This document shows, piece by piece, positions 1-9,566 of a stretch of DNA of 64,000 nt. This stretch comes from Heloderma charlesbogerti (Eukaryota; Chordata; Lepidosauria; Squamata; Helodermatidae), in contig JANEZZ010001513.1 in the NCBI GenBank assembly GCA_026122225.1, forward strand, positions 496,001 through 560,000. Reading direction: 5' to 3'. Every line of letters starts with the position of its first letter. Position 1 is the first letter of the stretch. A program made the translations under genes and the position numbers. The notes under the pieces were generated by a model, which saw only the letters and a list, made by a program, of their open reading frames with translations, was not told the DNA's origin and did no database searches.

Positions 1-2694
1 TTCAGAGTGGCTTATTGTGACATGTGAACAGGCCCAATCTCTATATTGGCTCAGTAGCTGGCAGCTGGTACCCCTCCTTGATCTATGTATCCCTGTCCTC
101 CAGTTAGGACCAGTTAACTGAGGGCTGGCAGAGGAGGGACCAAGAGCTGCCTTTCTATGCTGAATATGTGTGTGGGGGGAGGGGGGCTATCCTCCTCTAG
201 GAGTCCGCTTGGTTTCTATGCTGGACACACTCCATTCTTCCTCTGCCAGTCCACTCACTCACCTGCACGCAAATCCTGGTCGCTGCTGGGTACAAGGCTG
301 GTGTTCTATCTTATCACAGGAAAGGAAGTTGATTAGGTGAATAATGGATGATCCTGCCAGTTCCCTTTTCTTGTAGTGGCACTAGTGGAGATAGCTATGA
401 CACTACAAGCAAAAGGGCAGCTACCATGTGGGCAGAAAGAGAGAGAAGGAAAAGGAGGTTGGGGTACAGCAGCAGATTACAGTTTGGAGGATGAAGCCAC
501 ACAGGACAACACAAAGAAGCCTCATCATAAAAGAGGCCATGTTACGACATGCAAAGAGAAAGAGGCCATGTTATAACAGAGTGGCTGGGATTGGGACTGC
601 TTGCAGGATGCCATGCACAATGACTACTTATTACAATGACTAGCTCCACTAGTTAGTCCTGCTCTGCTTGCTTGACCCCCCATAGGAAGAAATGAGTGGG
701 GGGTGGGGTGGAAGGAAGGAAGAAGAAAGAGGGAAAAGTTGCCCTAGAATTTCTGGGCCCAGACATTCTGGGTCAGCACTTATATCCTAGACTGACCAAT
801 AAGGAGCTCTCTAATTTTAGCAGTAGTACTCCATGGATTCCATTCACCCACAACCGCTGAGGGCACGTATCAACCAAATCTCTGGCTGCAGGCTCTTAAT
901 ATGTATATATGATTGTGTGTGTAAGAAAAAATATGAATTATATTCCTAGCAATACAAAACAAACACAGTTCACTGAGAACAATTTGTACAGAATAGTACC
1001 AGCTGATATTTTCAGATAAAATTAAATTTTATCTTAACACATTCACAGAGATGTGAACTCTCCTCAGAGATTATGGAAAGACATACTTCTAGGTTCAGAA
1101 TACTCACACACAGACTTGGACCACTAGGATAAAACTGATGGCAAAAAACTCAGCTATAACTCTTAAAAAAAAAAAAAAAGCTGGGCTGGACTGAGATGAA
1201 AAAGGATGATCACACCTCACTAAAAGGGGGGGGGGGCTCATGCAACATGTAATATGTTCCCACCACTTTTTTTTCTGCCCTTGAGTTATGAATTTCTCTC
1301 TCCATGGTCTACATTAAGATCCTAAAAGGAGCTTGACTAGTTATATCATTTGCCTTTATCTACTTTACCTTGCTCCAGTTGCTCAGTGTGGCAATCTACA
1401 AGCTCTCAAAGTTCTATTGTTCCTATTTCTTTTACAAGAGGCAGATATGAAACTTCAGTACTTAAGGGAATACTAAGCTTCCAAACTCTAACCTCCATAC
1501 AGAAGAGGTCAAATCAATGAAGCACTACTGAAGCACTACATTGAAGTGCCAAATGTTACCCCTACCTTCTTCAGGTACTTTTATAGTAATTGTTAAGACC
1601 CTTGGTATCGTTCAGATTGCTTTCCTTTATGTAAAGCTGTGATAATTTGTTTCATCCTTAAGTTGAATCTAAGCAAGTTGAAGTAGCTCTCAGAACAAAC
1701 AAAACTGACCTTTCATCCCTGTGAAGAGAATGTCTATGGTCAAGCTCTGATGTCCAAGAAGAATACAAAATTCAATGGTCTATCTGATCCTCAAACATTT
1801 TCCAAACATTCAGAATCTACTGAAATGAGCAGCACATACAGGAATAATAAGCAAGGAAAAGCAGTACTAGCTGTGTATCTTTTTCCACAGGTTCAGATGA
1901 GAACTACAGCTTTCTACTAAGAAAACGTGGGACAAGCAAGCCACTTTCGACCCTCCGCTGCCCAATGGAAGGAATTCGCTTTGTGCATGAATGTGGGTTT
2001 TAATCTAAGCTAGTGATGTCACCAAAATTCATACTAACCTAGTTGGGAGACTACAAGTATTTCAGGTCACCATGCTTGGCTTTACTATGAATCATGCACA
2101 TTTTCCTTCCAAGGTTTTTCTCTGGCCTGGATTGTAACCTGAATGAGAGTGTCTGCCTTCCTTCCTCCCTCCCTAGCTTTCCAGGTACCAGGGGGCCTCT
2201 GGAGCGTGTGAGTCTAATCTCTGGACAGCAGATGGCCTGAAAACTATGCATCCCTGGGCTCCTTCTGACTGACTGCAACTCTGCTGACAGGATAGAGGGG
2301 GACCTTGCAGAGAGGACACCAGTGAGAATTTCTTGCTGCTGCTGCTGCTGCCACACTATCCAGCACATTTGAGGGAAGGAAAATGGGTGGAGGGGTGAGG
2401 AGTCATTTGGACCACTCCCCCATATGCTCATGATGACATCATCAGGAATGCTACATGGTTCAAACTGGGCTCAGAAACAAAAACATCTGTTTTCTGTTTT
2501 GCAGGGGGAGATAATTTAGTTTGCTGAGCTAAATTCCTAACTATGCCAAGGAGATCTTACTAATCGAAACCAAATATCTAAATTTACTTTAATCTAAACC
2601 ACTGCACATCGGATATAACCTATTCAAAATGTTGTTTTATTATGTACTTATACAATTGTTCTGACTTTTCTTTAAAATGGATAGGAATATATTG

Positions 2695-2790
2695 TGTTTT
2701 CATCATGCTTTCTTCTGAACCGCTTTGAGCATACTGCATATGGAAAAGCAGAATACAAATGAAGTAACTGATTGACTGATTGATTTGAAA
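2695..2790 (+). repeat. LINE/SINE 3' tail, L2-like
   Basis: Contains a GAACCGCTTTGAG... box followed by GCAGAATACAAAT and a short TGATTGATT repeat. This is the usual 3'-terminal module of L2-type LINEs and their dependent SINEs. Only the tail is recognisable. Confidence 0.55.
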
Positions 2791-2930
2791 GCTACTTAAG
2801 TGAACCACAAAACAGTCCTAGGTCCCCAAATTCTGTTACTGCAGAATACCAGTTATCATAAGAGAACTTGAAACACGTTTTGAAAACTATGGGCAGCATT
2901 AAATACTGCTACTGTGCTTCTGCTTATTGT

Positions 2931-3150
2931 GCTGCACCAGTGGAACCCACCGTTAGTGCAACAGGGAGTTAAAGCAACTCCGGAAACAAGCAGAAACACT
3001 AGCTTCCAGATCTGGATGGGTCAGCAGAGCTCTTTTTTGTGAGTTCCACTGACCTGCCCCTGTTCCAGGAACAAACTTTTGCACTCGTCTCTGGTTGATG
3101 TAAGACCCACTAGCTCCCCATTGTGCTAGTGGTTGGTTCTGCTGGTGCAC
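2931..3150. mobile_element. MITE-like element next to TOX exon 3
   Basis: Two inverted arms of about 32 bp enclose about 155 bp: GCTGCACCAGTGGAACCCAC at 2931-2950 onward, and the reverse complement GTGCACCAGCAGAACCAACC read from 3150 downward. No coding capacity and no clear target duplication. The direct repeat GGGCAGCATT at 2891 and 3151 may mark the flanks. Confidence 0.55.
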
Positions 3151-3168
3151 GGGCAGCATTGGGTACTG

Positions 3169-3169
<1 letters not shown>

Positions 3170-3204
<35 letters not shown>
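3170..3204. repeat. (CA)n microsatellite at the exon 3 splice donor
   Basis: About 17 uninterrupted CA units. In TOX sense this is a (TG)n tract beginning 14 bases after the end of exon 3, separated from it only by GTAAGCCTTTAAA. Confidence 0.97.
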
Positions 3205-3206
<2 letters not shown>

Positions 3207-3217
3207 TAAAGGCTTAC

Positions 3218-3460
3218 CACAGACAGTGAATTTGAAAGCAGTGTTCCATCTTGGCCAAGCATATTGGAGACGGTGATTTCAGGTAGGTCCATGTTTTGTG
3301 GATGGAATGGAAGCAGACCGTTATGGTTGATAGGATGACACAGTGAAGGATAACCAGATTCTGTGTCATTCAGATGTACCAGTGAGTGGTCAGGTAATGA
3401 AGGTGGAGTGATAGGAGGTATGTTAAAATCTTCACTTTCAAGACTTGGGCCAGGAAAAGA
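3218..3460 (-). CDS. TOX: TOX coding exon 3 (81 codons)
   Basis: This internal coding exon of TOX is read from the minus strand. TOX is a nuclear HMG-box transcription factor of T-cell and innate lymphoid development. The translation starts SFPGPSLESEDFNIPP and includes PPITPPSLPDHSLVHLN, NHNGLLPFHPQNMDLPEI and SNMLGQDGTLLSNS. It matches the acidic/proline-rich N-terminal region before the HMG box, roughly residues 57-137 of the mammalian protein. The acceptor is a pyrimidine-rich tract ending CCACAG just above 3460. The donor is GTAAGC just below 3218. The length is 243 bp, phase 0 at both ends, so skipping it would keep the frame. It joins the exon at 23441-23506. TOX3 lacks this wording in my recollection of the family, so TOX itself is favoured. 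Compared with mammals as I recall them there are a few substitutions (NDTESGYPSL; SFPG for SYPG). Confidence 0.95.
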
Positions 3461-3552
3461 CTGTGGAAAGATGAAAGGTAGAATTTCAGTTAAAATATCT
3501 TATACCTTAAGATGGGGTAGGATAAAAACAAACAACAAAATAAAAGCACTAA

Positions 3553-3655
3553 GTACACAATCCTATGCATGTTTGCACAGAAAAAACATCCTATAACTCC
3601 CAGAATTCCCCAGCCAGCCATTCTGGCTGCCAGCATTTTGTCTAAACATGCACCT
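3553..3655. mobile_element. Small palindromic MITE, family A
   Basis: Starts ACACAATCCTATGCATGTTT and ends in the inverse TGTCTAAACATGCACC. The centre is palindromic around CCAGCCAGCCATTCTGGCTG. Same family as 6761-6890 and 47727-47806. It lies about 90 bp from the exon 3 acceptor. Confidence 0.6.
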
Positions 3656-3659
3656 TTAG

Positions 3660-6029
3660 AGTCTCAAATAAAATGACCATACTCCCTTTCCAACTCTATA
3701 GATATCATTAAGCAGTAGTTTCTGCTTTGCACGAGAGAGACCATTTTAAACACTTATACATTGTAATAAAGTAATTGCACTACTATCTGTGGAATAAGAA
3801 TTGCCTCTAAGCATAAAACCTTTGATATTTTCACAGCTTCCATTAGACAGAAATCCCCTCCACCCCAGCAGCTGAACTGAAAGGCTGCATTACAATTTTC
3901 TAAAAGTCTTCATCGGGCTGAATACCTTTTTCATAGGAACTGAGGAAGAGGAATGCAATTTATAAAATTAATATTGGATCAAAAAGACCTCATAAGACTC
4001 TCTGCCACTCAAGAGCAAAAATAACCGGGACGCAGGGGGGAGAGAAATTTTGTTCTTGAGTGTTGCTCTAAAGTGTAGAAGAATAATACATTTATTCTGC
4101 TACCACCAGAAGCAGAAAATTAACCTAGAAATAGAATGTAATGCATGAAAATACACTGGGGTCCTGATTCAGCTTTACTCATGTCAACAGACACAAATCT
4201 CAACTATGCACGCCTGTGCACCAACCAAGATTGTTAGTGATAACAATGCAGCCAGCTAGCACCTACTGCCAGTTTTGGAGGAGAATGTGAATAGTATTGA
4301 CAGCACCGACCCAACAAGTGTCTGGAACAGCAGCCCTTGTAGTTTCCAATCCAATGACAGGAAACATGCTTGAAGCTCCAGAAGCTAGATGTAGCCTAGA
4401 ACCAGTCACACAGCACCCATTTGCATACATGTTCCAGAGCCCCAAAAGAGGTGTGTGTACAGAGCACTGCTTCCATGTGTGCATTACTCAGCTGGATCAG
4501 GTTGCGTAGATGTAGTCGCATTCCAAATGACAATACTTTTGAATTTCTGCTGGCTGGTGGTGTTAATTAGGCAGATGGTAAATGACCAACAGAAGTAGAG
4601 TAATAATTTTCTAAACAGTGAACCAAGTGAACTATGCTGGATGTCAGCAAGACAAATAGAGAAAATGTCTATAGAAAATCGATTGGGGTCGTCTTCTCCT
4701 TCTTCAGATGTTCAGAATAAATTGCACTCATTGGTTTTCATCAGCATTGTTCTTCCAAATTATTATAGTGCATTATTATAACTGAACTATATTCTGAAAA
4801 GGACTAGTGTTGTGTGTGTCTGTGTGTGCGTGTGCGCGCACATGCCGGTGTATCCTGGGATGGGTAGGAGGGTCCCCCTTGACATTGTTAAAGCAGCATT
4901 ACAACCCCTAAAATTGTTCTGCCTTCAGGTGCACTCTTACTGAAGCAATGTTGAAAGCCACAAAGAGTTCCTGAATTACTTGAAAAACTTAAAACAGAGG
5001 AAAAATTTGGCACTTGCCTGGATTCCATCTACTCTTAATCTCTTGTTTTTAATTTGCCTATTTTGCCCCCACCCCACACAGATTGTGGCTGAGGAGAAAA
5101 TTGCATCTGAGTATACTGCTCAATGCATCACTAAAGCCACAAGAGTAGTTAGTGAGATCATTCCTCTTCACTGACTTAGAGGAAAAGCTGAGTCAGATGC
5201 TCTGGGAAGCTCACCTGTTGAACAAAATGGTATGGAACCATTTTGTATCAGCATATTACTGATAAGCCAGCAACTTGTAAGAAATATAAAGCTAGAGCTT
5301 TATATGACAGATGGGGTTGCTCAGGCAGTACAAAGGACACTGAGTTGTTTACAGATATAATCAGTTTAAATACACACAAGACAGGTGAGGATCCAACATC
5401 ACTTTCCTAGTACCAAAAAGACAACCCCTGGTATTCAGGAGACCCAAGCATTCCACGTAAGCGAGTAAGCAGTTCTCCCCAGCATGCAATGGGGGAAGGA
5501 AAGTACATTTGTGTTCTTTTCTGGCGACCCATGTTTTCCATTCAGAAAAGAAGGACATTTTAGGATGGTCCTCTTCTGGCAGAAGATAACCCTACAAGGC
5601 TGAAAATCCCTTGGGAAACCCCAAATTCCCTCTGGCAAAATGAGGGCAAATGACCTCATCAGTTTCCTTGTTACTAAAGAAATAGCAGGAAAACGCCATG
5701 AACAGCACTTAACAGCTTTGCTCTGTATGTAGGAGAAAGAGCAGAAAAGCAGCCTTCAAGTTAGCATCCTTTATTTTATGTCCCTTTTTAAAAATATAGT
5801 TTTTGGCAGTATTGAACAAGCCAAACCAAACCGACAATCTAAATGCTCCCCAGAAAGCTAATCTTTTGGATTAGCCCACCCTTTCTTTGTGCCATTCAAT
5901 TTAATAACAGAAGGCTGGATCCAGAGAAATGTGAGCAGAGTTCTACTCACATAATGGAATTTTCCTACCCCTTTTGCCCCACTGCAACCGCCATGCTCTC
6001 AGTAATCTGCTCTTGTGAAGGTTTTACTC
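3660..6029. other. Unassigned intron 2 sequence
   Basis: AT-rich intron with a short TG/CG-alternating tract at 4810-4843. Short open frames around 4263-4509 overlap on opposite strands, have no homology I recognise and look random. No RNA gene or named repeat was seen. Confidence 0.5.
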
Positions 6030-6100
6030 TTTTAATTTGTTGTACACCACCATGATGGCTTTTTAGCAAATAAAGCAGTATATACATGTTAATAATAAAT
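6030..6100 (+). repeat. LINE/SINE 3' tail
   Basis: TGTACACCACCATGATGG followed by AGCAAATAAAGCAGTATATA resembles the terminal module of L2-type elements. Confidence 0.45.
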
Positions 6101-6569
6101 TCTGGAATGGCCTGGGATGATGAGGCTTGAGGGATGCATCAGGAGGGGGAATTTGTAGGATTTGGAGGTGGGGCAGGCAGCTCACATTAGTGGAAGTGCT
6201 TTCCACTCACATAAGGCCCCTTTTGCTCCAGCCCAGAGTGATAATTTTCTTTCATCTTTGATTATATAATATTTTGTGTCACAGACATGCAGCATCCTAA
6301 ACAAGATTCAATCACTTGCTTTCTAACAAAATGTCAGACTTATTACATATCTAAGCTCAACAATGTAAGTGAAGACACTATGCCAACTAAATAAGAGCTA
6401 TTATAGTCTGAACTACTGCATTTAACTGGGCTGTATGTTCTCTATAGCTAAACCATGAAGCGTAAGTCCACCTTTCCCCTTTGGATTACATGGGAATGGA
6501 CTTGTAACTGAACAAATAACAAACTAAACAATTCAAGCTTGATACTAGATCTGTACAGGCGTTTTCCTG

Positions 6570-7020
6570 CATCACATGTAGGGCTAAAATGGGGGTGGGA
6601 TGTAAGTGTGAATGCACATGCTTTCCCCAAGCATCCTGCACCCCAGGCTAGCTCATAAACCTTTGAGCATTGAGTGTGAAGGTCTGCGAACAGGCTTGTG
6701 TGTTTGGCCAAACGTACTTACGAACCCATTTGCAGACCTTCACACTCAATGTGTTTAAGGGTGCAATCCTATGCATGTTTAGACAGAAAAAATCCTACAA
6801 GTCCCAGCATTCCCTAGCCAACACTGCTGATTAGGGAATGTTGGCAGTTGTAGGACTGTTCTCTGTCTAAACACGCAAAGGATAGTATCTTTAGTCTCTG
6901 AGCTAGCGGGACGCACCGGACACTTGGGGCAGGGTATGAATGCTTGCACATGTCCCATCCCTGTGCAGCCCCATGCGCGATGCAGGCAAACACCTGCATG
7001 GGGCTACTGCCTCACTACAG
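6570..7020. mobile_element. Palindromic MITE interrupted by a second MITE
   Basis: Outer arms at about 6605-6660 and 6892-6970 are inverted copies (CCCCAAGCATCCTGCACCCC against the reverse of GGACGCACCGGACACTTGGG). Inside, a perfect 20-bp inverted pair (6668-6687 and 6732-6751, CATTGAGTGTGAAGGTCTGC) brackets a 44-base loop. A family A MITE (6761-6890) interrupts the right half. Confidence 0.5.
6761..6890. mobile_element. Small palindromic MITE, family A
   Basis: GTGCAATCCTATGCATGTTT with AGACAG at the left is mirrored by CTGTCTAAACACGC at the right. The centre is CCTAGCCAACACTGCTGATT. Best preserved copy of the family in the window. Confidence 0.7.
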
Positions 7021-8249
7021 TCTGACTCCTTTGCCAGCATTCTGTGGATAGCTGTCTCTCCCAATTATCTCTTCTTTTCTCATATCTATTAGATACTGAT
7101 ATTTTTGAATATGTATTACTGTGAAACTATTATTTCAACTGAGGACAACAAAACACAGCTTCATCCTCTTATAATCAATGGTCAGATACTTAGTACCTTC
7201 AGCAAATCAAGTCTTGCATCCTATACTCAATTACACATGCATACATCACTGTGATTTCACTGGAATTATCATTCATATAGCTGGAAGCAAGAATGTAGGC
7301 ATAATTTGTTAAAAGAGGCAAAAGTTTCCACTTGCATCCTTCTAGAAGTTAGGAATAAATTAACAAAGGCAATTAGGAGGACCTTAATTTTAAGTCTTAC
7401 TATCCAAGTGTTGCTCAACATTTTTCTAGCAAGGCATAAAAAAGACTGGATAGTTCAAAACTATCATACACTACTGTACAACTCTTCGATCAGCTATATA
7501 AATCATCTTAACACTCAGCAAGAATTGTCCAAGAGCACCACTGATATGTTCAAGTCAATGATCCTGCAAAGAATGTTTTGTATTTCTTTATTGGGCAGAC
7601 AAGAGCAATAAATCACAGTCATTTTAAAAACATACAATACATTAATTTATCAAACAGAAGTAATCAAGAACATATTGCTGCAGAAGGTACGTGTTTCCTC
7701 TGTAATGTTCATAAATTTCTTTAATTCACATTAGATAAAGGGCACTGCTTCAAGCAAAACATTAATTTTCCACTACAAGACCAAGAGAATGTTGACTGCA
7801 GCATAACTGATGTGTGTGTTTTTAAGCAGCAATTTCAAAGACCGCTTAAAAAAGGCGTTTATTAATTAAGCATACCACTTCAAATTCCTCTCATTATTTC
7901 CATACAGTTCTGTAAATATAAATATAAATACAAATATAACAAGGCATTTCATACTCGGCCAAAAATGTGCCATTATCAGGAGTATAATCACCTTTCCATG
8001 TTAATTAAAGGCAATTTAAAGTGCCACAATTTCAACTCCACAGATGCAGTTATCTACTTAGCTACTTGAACCAGATGAGCAGCGACTGCCCCTGATCAAG
8101 TAACCAAGCCAGAACTTTACAGGCGCTATCCAAAGTGCTGAGCCCTATCCCCCAAAATTGATTAAACATGTTAGATAGCTCCTTTAGAGTTCTGGCTGGT
8201 TCTGACTGAAACCCAGAAAGGATTCATAGCTCCTCCGAAATCAGAATCA
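7020..8249. other. Unassigned intron 2 sequence
   Basis: AT-rich unique-looking sequence. An open frame at 7306-7611 has no recognisable domain and ordinary intron composition. I see no repeat family. Confidence 0.45.
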
Positions 8250-8319
8250 CCAGCCTCCACTGATTTCGGCAGTGGAAACCAGCCTCCACTGATTTCGGCA
8301 GGGGAGTTCGGCAGGGGAG
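8250..8319. repeat. Short tandem duplications before the CR1
   Basis: CCAGCCTCCACTGATTTCGG and the following three bases occur at 8250-8272 and again at 8279-8301 (period 29). TTCGGCAGGGGAG is then repeated twice head to tail at 8294-8319. Confidence 0.9.
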
Positions 8320-8516
8320 GTCAAGGGGGAGGCCCCTAACATTTTTTTAAATTATTTTTATTTTTTATTTTAACTAACTTTTTTTCCATTTATTTGTCTT
8401 GCAACACACACTTTCACACCAGTGGGACTCTGCTTTTAACCTCTACTGAGTAGAGGAGCAGGCACAGGCTAGTCTAGAACAATCACAAAGCTAGACACAA
8501 AAAGGGAAAAGAGGCT

Positions 8517-9543
8517 ATGGAAGGACAAGACTCTCCAGTGGTGGTGACCTGCAAGGTGTGTGCAATGTTTGTTTTCTTGCCTGAGAACAACATGGCCTAC
8601 ACCTGCAACAAGTGCAAGTTGATCACGCTGCTGGAGGAAAAAGTAAGTGGACTGGAGCAGCGACTGTCGACCCTCTGGGGAATAAGAGAACATGAAGAGT
8701 TCTTGGACAGAATGGGGGAACTACAGCAGCAAAGGGCAGATCAGAAGCTTGAAGAGCAACAGCAAGATGAGGCAGTGGGAAATGCTGAGGTGAAGAAAAA
8801 TGGAATAGAGGATACTCCTTGGAAAAGGGTGACAGTTAGGAGAAGAAGAACTAGACGCCACTCTGCACCAGTGGAAGCAGTGGAACTGTGGAACCGATTC
8901 CAGGTACTTGCGGATGAGACTGGAGGACAGCCTGCAGAGGAAGAATCACAGGAGAACCTGCGAATGAGAGTGAGCAAGAGGCTAAAGGTCAGTCAAACAG
9001 AGGCAATGAAACCCAGGCCTACGAGAAGAAGAAGAGAAGAGTGGTAGTAGTGGGAGACTCCTTGCTGCGTGGGATCGAGACCCAAGTATGTCGCGAAGTC
9101 CCATGGACTCGCCAGGTATGTTGTCTCCCGGGAGGACAGATTAGAGACGTGACTGAAAGGTTGCCTGCACTCATAAAGCCCACTGACAGGTATCCCTTTC
9201 TTCTCATCCATGTGGGAACAAATGATACCGCCAAGCGGAGCTACGAAGAGATCACGTCAGACTTTGAAGCTTTGGGAAGGAAACTCAAGAACGTTGGGGC
9301 CAGATAGTTTTCTCATCCATCCTTCCAGTAGTTAGAAGAGGGATAGAAAGGGAATGAAAAATACTCCGGGTGAATGACTGGCTATGAAGGTGGTGCCGAC
9401 GAGAGAGATTTGGATTCTGGGACCACGGGCTATACTTCCTGGAAGATGGGCTGTTGGCTAGGGATGGGTTGCACCTCACAAAGGATGGGAAGAATGTGTT
9501 TGGCCACAGCATGAAGAACTTCATCAGGAGGGCTTTAAACTGA
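8517..9543 (+). pseudogene. CR1 ORF1 (zinc motif, coiled coil, SGNH esterase), broken
   Basis: ORF1 of the CR1 encodes an RNA-binding/chaperone-like protein with an esterase domain. From ATG 8517 the first 176 codons hold a CxxC-14-CxxC zinc motif (C12, C15, C30, C33), then a coiled coil around LLEEKVSGLEQRLSTL and an Arg/Lys-rich stretch ending at a stop at 9045. The esterase continues in another frame: VVVGDSLLRG (block I, catalytic Ser) at 9041 and IHVGTND (block III) near 9210. A second frame change near 9300 moves to the third frame, with SSILPVVRRGIE and finally RDGLHLTKDG (catalytic Asp-His) at 9460-9489, ending ALN-stop at 9543. Lesions seen: a frameshift in a GAA-rich tract near 9021-9040, a frameshift near 9300, and in-frame TGA stops at 9355 and 9385. 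The protein cannot be made from this copy. Confidence 0.88.
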
Positions 9544-9566
9544 ATCCTACGGGGAAGGGAGATGTA

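Larger units (their letters stand above)
1..3217 (-). other. TOX: TOX intron 3, 5' part (partial)
   Basis: This is intron downstream of the 81-codon exon. The splice donor GTAAGC reads on the minus strand at 3217-3212. The next exon lies outside the window. Positions 1-2690 show only low-complexity spots (a poly-A run near 1165, a G run near 1227 and a CTG run near 2334-2352) and no convincing coding exon or named repeat. The tail at 2695-2790, the MITE at 2931-3150 and the CA tract at 3170-3204 are listed separately. Confidence 0.85.

Noticed and set aside
376..643. Short overlapping frames near the window start
   Set aside because: No homology, biased toward purine-rich low-complexity sequence, no splice context; random intron frames.
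3218..3460. Assignment to TOX2, TOX3 or TOX4
   Set aside because: The residues match TOX nearly throughout, and the adjoining exon at 23441-23506 also carries TOX-specific text; paralogues differ strongly in this N-terminal region as I recall them.
4263..4509. Opposite-strand frames of about 70 codons
   Set aside because: No recognisable domain and mutual overlap; likely chance.
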